A stretch of DNA of 64,000 nt from Chloroflexota bacterium (lineage in GTDB: Bacteria > Chloroflexota > Anaerolineae > Caldilineales > Caldilineaceae). The stretch covers positions 310,001 to 374,000 of the forward strand of contig BOKO01000002.1 of assembly GCA_016861025.1 (NCBI GenBank), in the 5' to 3' direction. The position numbers and the translations under genes were made by a program. Below the pieces are notes generated by a model. The model was given only the letters and a program-made list of their open reading frames with translations. It was not told where the DNA came from and ran no database searches. Below are positions 21,050-31,191 of the stretch, in pieces (the first letter of the stretch is position 1; each line of letters starts with the position of its first letter).

Positions 21050-21259
21050 TTAGATGCGGCGCAGTTCTGTCAACTGTCGGCGCAGCTCCTGTTCACGCTC
21101 AGCAGCGGCGCGGCGTCCTTCATCCAGCGCGAAATCGAGACGCGACCGATAGTTGGCGTCGTAGGTGGTTCCCGGCGCTGGCCCCAAAAAATAATTCAGC
21201 GCAGCGGCGACAGCCGCCCCCACAAGCGCTCCGACCAACAGATAACTTGTTCTGCTCAT
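21050..21259 (-). CDS. Small YtxH-like membrane protein
   Basis: This 69-residue protein has one hydrophobic helix (SYLLVGALVGAAVAAALNYF, residues 5-24) followed by a short GPAPGTTYDA turn and a charged helical tail rich in Arg, Glu and Gln. That layout matches the small YtxH/DUF-type general stress proteins that anchor to the membrane by the N-terminus. AAGGGAG lies six bases before the ATG. Its neighbour is the double PspC protein, another envelope stress type gene, with a terminator between them. The function is not known. Confidence 0.65.
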   Translation of the reverse strand: MSRTSYLLVGALVGAAVAAALNYFLGPAPGTTYDANYRSRLDFALDEGRRAAAEREQELRRQLTELRRI

Positions 21260-21337
21260 TGTTTGCTCCCTTTTGATGGCGCCTTACATGTCCGTTTCTC
21301 TAGCGATTATATACCGCAATGGACGCCGCCAAAAACA

Positions 21338-21368
21338 CAGGAAGGTGGCCCGGTACGCCACCTTCCTG
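21338..21368 (-). terminator. Rho-independent terminator of the PspC gene
   Basis: A perfect 12-base stem (21338-21349 with 21357-21368) with a seven-base loop is followed on the minus strand by GTGTTTTTGG. It lies 48 bases after the stop of the double PspC gene. Confidence 0.85.
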
Positions 21369-21415
21369 CTCAGTCGGTATAATTGCTCGTAGCGGAGAAG
21401 CTACAGAGGTGTTGA

Positions 21416-22288
21416 CTATTTGGCGCCGTCGACGACCTGAATTTCTTGAATCTGGTCATCAGCCTTGCTGTGCGGTTGCGCTTCAGGCATGAGCACGGCA
21501 AAACCAGCATAAATCAATAGACCGAACCCCATCGTGCCAAGTGTGAAAGCCACCCACAGCAAGCGAATCAGGTTGGCGTCGATCCCGAACTTCTCGCCCA
21601 TGCCGCCGCACACGCCTGCGATCATGCGGTTGGTGCGACTACGCTGAAGCGGCATCGCCGCTCGCACACGATTCAGGCCAGACTTGAATTCGTCGCTCGT
21701 CGGTGCGGCGCCGTTGAGGCTTTCCTTGACCCGGCGAACTGCGTCGGCGACTTCCTGGTCGATGTTGCGTTGACTGTTCGCCCGCAACAACAGATAACCT
21801 GCACCGATCAGCACCGCAGGCCAGAAGAGCACTGCGACCACCGTCCAGAACGCGCCCCACAGCCCCGGCAGGATGCCTGCATTAGCCAGCAGCCAGAGCA
21901 CACCCAACCCCATCAGGATGCCAGCCGCCCAGGTCACGCCTTTCTGACTCAATTCTATTGCAGGCGGGCGAAGCTGTCCAACTGAGTTTGTGCCCGTGGG
22001 CAAGAAAATCGCCAGCAGAATATAGGCAAGCAAACCGCCGCCCCATGAGGCAAAGGTCGCCACAACCCAGAGCACGCGCACCAGCACCGGGTCCCAGCCG
22101 AAATATTCAGCAATGCCGCCGCAAACACCGCCGACTACTTTGTCTGTCGGGTGTCGATATAACATTCGTTTGGTGTTCATCGTTTCTTGTTCCGCTCCAT
22201 TCCTATGCGATCTCTCGTTTGCTTCCATCCACTCCGGCAGCGCACTTTGTGTACGCTCGGAATTGATATTTACGGTTTCGTTGCTCAT
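21416..22288 (-). CDS. Double PspC-domain envelope stress protein
   Basis: This 290-residue membrane protein has two PspC domains. The first (~38-100) contains YRHPTDKVVGGVCGGIAEYF plus two helices. The second (~212-275) contains NRMIAGVCGGMGEKFGIDAN with another helix pair. Between them are two more hydrophobic segments and a cytoplasmic linker. PspC proteins sense membrane damage and, in Firmicutes-like systems, act with LiaF/LiaI-type partners. The tandem arrangement is less usual than a single domain. GGTGGAG precedes the first ATG. No pspA gene lies in the window. Confidence 0.82.
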   Translation of the reverse strand: MSNETVNINSERTQSALPEWMEANERSHRNGAEQETMNTKRMLYRHPTDKVVGGVCGGIAEYFGWDPVLVRVLWVVATFASWGGGLLAYILLAIFLPTGTNSVGQLRPPAIELSQKGVTWAAGILMGLGVLWLLANAGILPGLWGAFWTVVAVLFWPAVLIGAGYLLLRANSQRNIDQEVADAVRRVKESLNGAAPTSDEFKSGLNRVRAAMPLQRSRTNRMIAGVCGGMGEKFGIDANLIRLLWVAFTLGTMGFGLLIYAGFAVLMPEAQPHSKADDQIQEIQVVDGAK

Positions 22289-22444
22289 TGCTCCACCTTC
22301 TCTGCGTCAAGCGCAACTCTGTCTTTCTCTGCCTTTCGGCCCCCTTTTGCGCTGTCACCCATCTATACGCACTATCGCGCAAAAGGTTTCAGCCTTCCGG
22401 CGAAATTCGTGACAAGTTGCTGACTTCTCGCTACAATTCCAGAC

Positions 22445-23485
22445 ATGACTCCAGAAATGACCACCGAGCCGGCTTTGGAGCCGAACACGGAGCGTGCGCA
22501 AGACACTTCTCCCTCGTCCTCCACAACTCGTCCACCCCTCATGCGTCTCGGCTTCCCGGTTCGAGTGCTGGGTGAACCGCTGCGTTCACACGACAGCCGA
22601 CGCTGGCAAAATGCGCCGCATCTCAGCGTCAGCCTGGCTTACCTGCGCGACATTTTCGAGTATCTCCATCGCAAACAGATTCGCTTCTATCGGGTTGCCG
22701 GACAACTGGCGCCCTATGTGACGCATCCTGGTCTGCCGGATTTTCACCGCCAGATCGAGGAATGCGCCAGCGATCTGGCCGCCGTTGGCGATCTGGTGCG
22801 TCACTATGGCCTGCGCGTGACGATGCATCCCGGCTATTACGTGCAGCTCAACTCGCCGGATGACTGGCAGACGCGTCGCGCACAGACCGAACTGACTGCC
22901 GCCGTGCTGCTAATGGACGCAATGGGGCTTGATCAGGATGCCGTGGTTGTCGTGCATGTGGGCGGCGCCTACTCAGAGGCGGCATCGGCGCGCGAGCGTT
23001 TTGTCAGGCGGTTTCTGGCATTGCCCGAACCGGTGCGCCGGCGGATGGCGCTTGAGCATGATGACCGTCGCTATTCGTTGGAGGATGCGCTGTGGATTCA
23101 TCGCCGCACAGGGATTCCGGTGGTGCTGGATACGCTGCATCTGCGCTGTCTCAACCCCGCTGAGCGCACGTTGGAGGATGCTCTGCCTGCAGCGCTGGCG
23201 ACATGGCCCCCGGCCCGCCGCCCGAAGATTCACTTTAGCAGCCCGCGCACAACGCTGCGCACCATCCGCACTGCATTGGGGGAGCGTATTCAACCGCCGC
23301 TGCCTAACCAACACAGCGACTTCATCGACCCGTTTGCGTTCATCGATCTCGTGCAACTGGCGCAGCGGCTGCGCGTCCGCCCCTTCGATGTGATGCTCGA
23401 GGCCAAAGCCAAAGACATGGCGCTGCTGCGTCTGCGCGAGCAGGTGGCGCATTTTGCGCCGAAGCTGGCAGATCAGGTGAAATAG
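22445..23485 (+). CDS. uvsE: UV damage endonuclease UvsE/UvdE
   Basis: This 346-residue TIM-barrel metal enzyme nicks DNA 5' of UV photoproducts and starts an excision pathway independent of UvrABC. The core begins at Met33 (MRLGFPVRVLGEPLRSH). The usual signatures follow: FYRVAGQLAPYVTHP, RVTMHPGYYVQLNSP, VVVHVGGAYS, LEHDDRRYSLED, VVLDTLHLRC, KIHFSSPR and VMLEAKAKDMAL. These supply the His/Glu/Asp metal ligands. The first 32 residues are Ser/Thr/Pro-rich and not part of the family; translation may start at Met33 instead. No ribosome binding site is evident for either start. Confidence 0.9.
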   Translation: MTPEMTTEPALEPNTERAQDTSPSSSTTRPPLMRLGFPVRVLGEPLRSHDSRRWQNAPHLSVSLAYLRDIFEYLHRKQIRFYRVAGQLAPYVTHPGLPDFHRQIEECASDLAAVGDLVRHYGLRVTMHPGYYVQLNSPDDWQTRRAQTELTAAVLLMDAMGLDQDAVVVVHVGGAYSEAASARERFVRRFLALPEPVRRRMALEHDDRRYSLEDALWIHRRTGIPVVLDTLHLRCLNPAERTLEDALPAALATWPPARRPKIHFSSPRTTLRTIRTALGERIQPPLPNQHSDFIDPFAFIDLVQLAQRLRVRPFDVMLEAKAKDMALLRLREQVAHFAPKLADQVK

Positions 23486-23556
23486 CGTCTTTATTCGCCG
23501 AAGAACGCCCACAGCATCTGCGAAATCTGCGGATCAAGAGTCACGCCAGAAGTTCG

Positions 23557-25893
<2,337 letters not shown>

Positions 25894-25941
25894 ATCAGTC
25901 CTGTCATCCAGCTATCATCATTGAAAAGAAAATAAGAATCA

Positions 25942-25964
25942 CCCGGCGGTGTCAGGTCGCCGGG
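25942..25964 (-). terminator. Terminator of the putative riboflavin importer operon
   Basis: CCCGGCG (25942-25948) pairs with CGCCGGG (25958-25964). On the minus strand the stem is followed by a T-rich stretch (TGATTCTTATTTTC). It lies ~80 bases after the ATPase stop codon. Confidence 0.7.
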
Positions 25965-26045
25965 CGAACTCGTGCGTCCTATAAAAGACGCGCATCTGTT
26001 ACCAATAGCACGCAGATGGATACGTGTCAAAAATACAGCATCCTG

Positions 26046-26843
26046 TCAACTCGATTCCACCGATGCGCTTGCAGCTTCGCCGATCAACGCGCGCACCTGC
26101 ATTGCAATCTCGCCAAAAGGCGCTGTGCTTGTCATTGCCAGCGTGCGCGGGCGCGGCAGCGGCACAGGAATCTGCGCAATCAGCCGCCCCGGCCGTTCGC
26201 TCAATACAAAGACTCGATCCGACAACAGCACAGCCTCGGTGATGCTGTGCGTGACCATAAAGACGGAGATGTGTTCGGCGGCTTGCAGGCGCAGCAGCTC
26301 CAGGTTCAACCGTTCGCGCGTCAGTGCGTCGAGCTGCCCGAAGGGTTCATCCATCAACAACAGGCGCGGCTGTTGGATCAAGGTGCGCGCCAGCACGACG
26401 CGCTGGTTCATGCCGCCTGAAAGCTGACGTGGATATGCCTGCTCGAACTCGCGCAGCCCCATCGTCGCCAACAGCGCTTCGGCGTTTGCCCGGTCACCAG
26501 CCGTCACTTTGCCTTGTTGAATTTCGATTGGAAGCAAAACATTTTGCAGAACCGTGCGCCATGGCATCAGATTTGTCTTTTGGAAGACAAATCCAATGGC
26601 GGTGTTTGGTGCGCGATGCGGCTGACCGTCGAACCACATGACGCCGCTGTCCGGCTCGATCAGCCCGCCCATAATGCGCAGCAATGTGCTTTTGCCGCTG
26701 CCGCTGGGCCCGACCAGACAGACAATCTCGCCGGGCTGCACCTGGAAGCTGACGGGCAACAGCGCCTGGATCGGGCGATGCCCATCAACAAATTTTTTAG
26801 AAATGTTCTCCGCTATAAAAATCGACGCTGTATCGCTGTGCAT
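26046..26843 (-). CDS. ABC importer ATP-binding protein (SsuB/TauB/ThiZ group)
   Basis: This 265-residue ATPase has Walker A GPSGSGKST, signature LSGGMNQRV, Walker B LLLMDEP and H-loop MVTHSI. It belongs to the nitrate/sulfonate/thiamine-precursor importer group, which matches the NMT1/THI5-type binding protein and SsuC-type permease just upstream. With the FMN riboswitch at the head of the operon, the likely cargo is riboflavin. The start at 26843 (ATG) was preferred; a GTG at 26852 is in frame. Third and last gene of the operon, followed by a terminator. Confidence 0.85.
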   Translation of the reverse strand: MHSDTASIFIAENISKKFVDGHRPIQALLPVSFQVQPGEIVCLVGPSGSGKSTLLRIMGGLIEPDSGVMWFDGQPHRAPNTAIGFVFQKTNLMPWRTVLQNVLLPIEIQQGKVTAGDRANAEALLATMGLREFEQAYPRQLSGGMNQRVVLARTLIQQPRLLLMDEPFGQLDALTRERLNLELLRLQAAEHISVFMVTHSITEAVLLSDRVFVLSERPGRLIAQIPVPLPRPRTLAMTSTAPFGEIAMQVRALIGEAASASVESS

Positions 26844-26915
26844 GAAATTCACCGGGCGATTTGCTATCCAGAATTCTCGGAAAGTTTTAAGGTTTTCGAG
26901 GAGTTCTGGACAGGA

Positions 26916-27932
26916 TTACTCTTCTGGCACAAACTCATTGGTGAAGAGGCTGTCCGCCTCGACTGCGGTTTCAACCAGGCCGATGCGTTGCATGAACTCG
27001 GCGGTGGCTTGCCAGTCGGCTGCATCGGTGGCGCCTGGGGTCTGGTTTGGGCGCGGCGTCCAATAAACAAGCGATGCGTCGAAGATGGCGCGGTTTGCAG
27101 CCTCGTTGTCGCCGCCCGCTTCGGGCACAAATTGCAGGGCAATCGCAAACGCTTCGTCAGGATTGGCAAGCGTGTAGGCGATCGCCTTGTGCATCGCGCG
27201 CGTCATTGCCTGCACCAGCTCCGGACGTTTCGCAATTGCGTGGTCATTGGTGATCAGCCCATTGGAAGGCACGACCAGATAATCGTCAAGCACGATTTCG
27301 TTGACCGGAACGCCAGCCTGTCGCAGAACGACGGGTCCGCTCACGGCGTAATCGGTCGCCGCCTCAACCCGGTTCTCGCTGATCGCCGCCGCCTGGGTGA
27401 AGCCGATGCTCTCCAGGCGGACATCCTGTTCGGTCAGTCCACCTGCCTCGAGGATGCCGCGCAGCGCCACATAGCTGGCGCCAAAGGGGCCAGGGATGCC
27501 GATCGTTTTGCCGGCCAGGTCCGCCGGTGTGGTGATGCCGCGCTCCGCCTTGGAGAAGATCACCACCGGGAAGCGCGTGTACCAGTTGAGCACATAGCGC
27601 ACCGGCAGACCCTGCGCCCGTCCAAGCACGACCTGATCACCGCTGCCGATCATAAATTGATATTCATCGACGCCGACAAGCTTGAGATAATCGTTCTCGA
27701 AGCCGTAGTTCAATTCGAGGTCAACACCTTCTTCGGCGAAAAAGCCCTTCGCCATGCCGACATAGATCGGCGCAAACTGCACGTTGGGGATGAAACCCAC
27801 GCCCAGCTTGACCGGCTCGAGCTGTGTCGCGTTGTCGCCAGCAGGCGGCGTCACCGGCAGAGCGGTGCAGCCAGAGACCAACGACAGACTCATGAGTATA
27901 GTGATTACAATGAATCGGGTGATGAGTGTCAT
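26916..27932 (-). CDS. ribY: Riboflavin-type ABC importer substrate-binding lipoprotein
   Basis: This 338-residue NMT1/THI5-like binding protein has a lipobox VSGC (Cys22) after a hydrophobic signal. The mature part contains VKLGVGFIPNVQFAPIYVGM, GIPGPFGASYVALRGIL and VPSNGLITNDHAI, the pattern of thiamine-precursor/riboflavin binding relatives. AAGGGATTCATATAA precedes the ATG. Riboflavin as ligand is inferred from the FMN riboswitch and from RibY-type importers described in Chloroflexus. A pyrimidine (thiamine precursor) ligand would be expected with a TPP element instead, which is absent here. Confidence 0.82.
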   Translation of the reverse strand: MTLITRFIVITILMSLSLVSGCTALPVTPPAGDNATQLEPVKLGVGFIPNVQFAPIYVGMAKGFFAEEGVDLELNYGFENDYLKLVGVDEYQFMIGSGDQVVLGRAQGLPVRYVLNWYTRFPVVIFSKAERGITTPADLAGKTIGIPGPFGASYVALRGILEAGGLTEQDVRLESIGFTQAAAISENRVEAATDYAVSGPVVLRQAGVPVNEIVLDDYLVVPSNGLITNDHAIAKRPELVQAMTRAMHKAIAYTLANPDEAFAIALQFVPEAGGDNEAANRAIFDASLVYWTPRPNQTPGATDAADWQATAEFMQRIGLVETAVEADSLFTNEFVPEE

Positions 27933-28031
27933 TTATATGAATCCCTTCGATTGAATGCTCGCCATGTGCAGTTCCCAGTTGCACGCTTTTGGTTGAGCAA
28001 AAATATGCGGTTGAAGGCCGCATTCAGCATT

Positions 28032-28862
28032 TTATCGCTGCCAGCGCAGCAGGCGCGCTTCCAGTGCAACGATTGTCAGGTAAAGCATCTGCGCAATGAC
28101 GACGAGCAGCAAGATAGCGACGAACATCAATGGCGTGTCCAACACCCCGCGACTGAGGTTGATCAGATAGCCAAGCCCGGCGGTGGCGCCCATGAATTCA
28201 CCGACGACCGCGCCCACCACCGCCAGTGTGACGCTCAGCTTTAGCCCGCCAAAGATCATCGGCAGCGAAGCCGGCAGTTCAAGCTTCCAGAAGAGTTGGC
28301 TGCGCGTGGCGCGCAGGCTGCACATCAGGTCGTGCAGATCTGGATCGACGCTGCGAATGCCGACGACGGTGGCGACCAGCGTCGGGAAGAAGGTGATCAG
28401 CGCCGTCACCGCCACTTTGCTTGCCAGCCCGCTGCCCATCCAGATCACGATCAGCGGCGCAATTGCCACGATCGGGATGCTCTGGCTGGCGACAATATAA
28501 GGCGCGGCGATGCGTTCGAGCGTGTGATGCTTGCCGAGCAGATAGCCAAATGCAAACGCCGCGCTCAGACCGATGCTCAAGCCAAGCGCAATTTCAAACA
28601 TGGTGACGCCAATGTGCAGCCACAATCCGCCGCTCGCCGCCAGCGTCAAGAACTTCTGCCAGACTAACGCTGGCGACGGCAATATGAACGGTGGGTACGC
28701 CTGCCATTCAACCAGCAGCGCCCACAGCCCGATCACGGTCAGCAGCACGAGCGGCGCAATCAGATGGCTGCGATGTTGCATGAGCCACTGCCGCCACGGC
28801 GCCGCTTGCTGTGATTTATCCTGCCGAAAGTGGATGCTTCTTTCGTGTGCTTCAAACATCAT
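28032..28862 (-). CDS. ABC importer permease (SsuC/ThiX type), riboflavin-linked
   Basis: This 276-residue inner membrane permease has about six helices and the EAA-type loop DLMCSLRATRSQLFWKLELP. The frame is open upstream to 28949, but that stretch encodes a GC-rich hairpin and is leader RNA. The ATG at 28862 has a GGAG nine bases before it and begins MMFEAHERS. It is the first gene behind the FMN riboswitch and is followed by the binding-protein and ATPase genes. It would be shut off when FMN is plentiful. Confidence 0.85.
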   Translation of the reverse strand: MMFEAHERSIHFRQDKSQQAAPWRQWLMQHRSHLIAPLVLLTVIGLWALLVEWQAYPPFILPSPALVWQKFLTLAASGGLWLHIGVTMFEIALGLSIGLSAAFAFGYLLGKHHTLERIAAPYIVASQSIPIVAIAPLIVIWMGSGLASKVAVTALITFFPTLVATVVGIRSVDPDLHDLMCSLRATRSQLFWKLELPASLPMIFGGLKLSVTLAVVGAVVGEFMGATAGLGYLINLSRGVLDTPLMFVAILLLVVIAQMLYLTIVALEARLLRWQR

Positions 28863-28889
28863 CTCGACAATCTCCAGTTTCACAATAAC

Positions 28890-28922
28890 AACGCCCCAGG
28901 ATCGGCAAGACCCTGGGGCGTT
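28890..28922 (-). promoter_or_regulatory. Second leader hairpin just before the importer operon
   Basis: AACGCCCCAGG (28890-28900) and CCTGGGGCGTT (28912-28922) form a perfect 11-base stem 28 bases before the permease ATG. On the minus strand it is followed by GTTATTGTG, too poor in T for a classic terminator. It may be a second attenuator, a stability element or part of a translation control. Confidence 0.5.
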
Positions 28923-29058
28923 GAGAACCAGCATAACAACACATTGCACACCTGTGTTGAGTCAGGTGCAATCACTGTGCACGTGCAAATAGACACAGCA
29001 GCCACAAGCTGCGTGCACATCATTGCGGATCAGCTACATTGTGTTTGTGGCTGGCGAC

Positions 29059-29089
29059 AAAAAACCGGAGCCATTGTAAGGACTCCGGG
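29059..29089 (-). terminator. Expression-platform terminator of the FMN riboswitch
   Basis: CCGGAGCC (29065-29072) and GG-CTCCGG (29081-29088) form a stem that is followed on the minus strand by six T residues (29059-29064). It begins about 50 bases after the aptamer's 3' end. FMN binding would favour it and stop transcription before the importer genes. Confidence 0.8.
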
Positions 29090-29122
29090 ACATAGCTGCC
29101 GCAAACACAGCGCGGTCACTGA

Positions 29123-29333
<211 letters not shown>

Positions 29334-29354
29334 CAGATATTCAATTATTCATCA

Positions 29355-29383
29355 CTATAGGCGTTTTGCGTTGCGACGTCAAG
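29355..29383 (-). promoter_or_regulatory. Sigma70-type promoter of the riboflavin importer operon
   Basis: On the minus strand TTGACG (29383-29378) and TATAGT (29360-29355) are spaced by exactly 17 bases. The start of transcription would fall near 29348, about 15 bases before the riboswitch outer helix. Confidence 0.75.
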
Positions 29384-29491
29384 TAATGAAGGTTCCTACA
29401 TTTCGGGTGACAAATGTCCCGATTTCACGCCACACTTCAACACGCCACACGTAACACAGTTCGTATGAATCGTTTATCCGACAATCAGCTA

Positions 29492-31117
29492 TCAGCGCGT
29501 TACACTCGGCAGGAAGAGTGCATAGGCATTCTCCGTGGGCGGTTCTGGTTCTTCCGGTAGGCCGTTGAGAAGCGCTTCCCCGATGTTGAGGTGCCGTCCG
29601 ACGGAATATGGTTGCGGATTGAGCTGGCTGATGTCGTCGCCGTACACCGACAGCCGCATCGCAACTGACATCTCCTGGAGAAAATCGGCCTGTCGCTCCA
29701 ACACCAGCGCAGCGGCGCCCGACACAAACGGCGTCGCCATCGATGTGCCGCTCCAGGAGGCGTAGCCGGGCGTGGCTGTGATCTCGACGCCGTAGCCAAG
29801 CGGAAAGGTGGAAGTGATGCCGACGCCTGGCGCGGCGAGCGTGATCCACGGCCCGTAATTCGACCATTCTGCGCGCTGGCGCGTCTCTTCGACAGCCGCC
29901 ACCGAGATCACACCTGGCAGTGAGGCCGGGCATGGCGGTGCAATGCTTGCATCGTTGCCAGCAGCGGCGGCGATCACGATATTCTGGGCGATTGCGCTGG
30001 CGATCACCTCGGTGAGAATTCGAGATTCGCAGTCAGCGCCAAGGCTGAGGTTAATAATGTCTGCACCCTGGGCAATCGCATATTCGATTGCGTAGGCGAG
30101 CACAAACGTGTTGCCGCGCCCCTGGCTATCGAGCACACGGATCGGCATCAACTGCGCAGCGGGCGCGATTGCATGCACAATGCCAGCGATGTGTGTGCCA
30201 TGTCCCCATGCCAGCCCTGGGCCGATGTCGTCGGGCGTGTTGGTGTCGGAGATCATGTCGCTTGTGGGGGGAATGACCAGCAAGCCGTCGAACGCCGGGT
30301 GTTGCAGATCGACGCCGGTGTCGAGGAGCGCCACTGTGACGCCCGCGCCGGTGGCAACGCCTGCTGCGGGCGCCAAATTCACCTGCTCAAAGGCGCGCTG
30401 GTTGAGGTAGCCGCTGTCCTCAGCGTCACCCCATTTCCAGGTGCGATATGGGGAGCCTGTCGGCACGCGACTCACCCGATTCAGCTCCGCCCATTCGATC
30501 CGCTCGTCGGTCAATAACCTGTTCACGTCATTTTCTTCATCTTCGGTGGTGGTGAAGAGATAAATATCCGCCGACCGCAACACCGACTCTACGGACAATT
30601 CATATTCTGTCGCCAGCGCCTGGACAACGGCGTCGGGGTCAGTGGTCGCTTTGAGTCTGACGATAACCTGGTTGGCTACAGAATTGTCGGGACGCACCTT
30701 TTTCGCCTTGAGGCGACCATCCTCCAAATAGCGCCCCTCCACCTTCAACCACTGACCCGGAACGGGCAGCATGTTGCGGAATTTTCGCACATCAGTATAG
30801 GGGCCGAGAACAATTGTCAGCGGCGCCTCTGCACCAATGTCAATTACCCATTCGCCGACAAACGATGTAACCGAGATCGCCAGTTGACCGTAAATTTCGG
30901 TCTCATCTTCGCCTCCACGCATCGTTTGCTGTTCGTTAGCTGCGGCTGGCAGTGCTGACGTCACCGACGCACGGTGCACTGTGGACAATGCTCCTGCGGC
31001 CTGTGTGGTTGTGATTAAAACCAGCAGCGCAGCCAGCGCAATGCTCATGGAGACAAAGAGCGCACCAACGCGCAACACCGTGCGATTTGCTAGAGTGGGT
31101 GAGTTTGCTTTTTGCAT
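29492..31117 (-). CDS. Exported subtilisin-like serine protease (S8)
   Basis: This 541-residue secreted protease has a signal sequence (~15-40). A small beta domain (~73-140, IYGQLAISVTSFVGEWVID) and a propeptide-like segment (~148-215) come next. The catalytic domain carries Asp266 (ALLDTGVDL), His306 (AWGHGTHIAG), Asn388 (AAAAGNDA) and Ser459 (WSGTSMATP). All catalytic residues are intact. The end, ALFLPSVTR, nearly equals that of the secreted beta-helix protein encoded at 49005-52349. The start at 31117 has AAGGA eight bases upstream. It is the last gene after the ECF sigma, zinc-finger and CHAT genes, on the same strand with a 74-base gap. Confidence 0.9.
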   Translation of the reverse strand: MQKANSPTLANRTVLRVGALFVSMSIALAALLVLITTTQAAGALSTVHRASVTSALPAAANEQQTMRGGEDETEIYGQLAISVTSFVGEWVIDIGAEAPLTIVLGPYTDVRKFRNMLPVPGQWLKVEGRYLEDGRLKAKKVRPDNSVANQVIVRLKATTDPDAVVQALATEYELSVESVLRSADIYLFTTTEDEENDVNRLLTDERIEWAELNRVSRVPTGSPYRTWKWGDAEDSGYLNQRAFEQVNLAPAAGVATGAGVTVALLDTGVDLQHPAFDGLLVIPPTSDMISDTNTPDDIGPGLAWGHGTHIAGIVHAIAPAAQLMPIRVLDSQGRGNTFVLAYAIEYAIAQGADIINLSLGADCESRILTEVIASAIAQNIVIAAAAGNDASIAPPCPASLPGVISVAAVEETRQRAEWSNYGPWITLAAPGVGITSTFPLGYGVEITATPGYASWSGTSMATPFVSGAAALVLERQADFLQEMSVAMRLSVYGDDISQLNPQPYSVGRHLNIGEALLNGLPEEPEPPTENAYALFLPSVTR

Positions 31118-31191
31118 CGGGCATCCTTTCATAACGATTCAATGATCTTCATCAACGGCGGCGCCAATCCATCCACGCATCAAGTTGAAAC

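Noticed and set aside
26514..28244. 576-codon open frame on the plus strand across the riboflavin importer genes
   Set aside because: It lies opposite three genes with clear motifs and has no domain of its own.
29404..29424. Hairpin ACATTT/AAATGT between subtilase gene and riboswitch promoter as subtilase terminator
   Set aside because: The six-base AT-rich stem is too weak and there is no T-tract.
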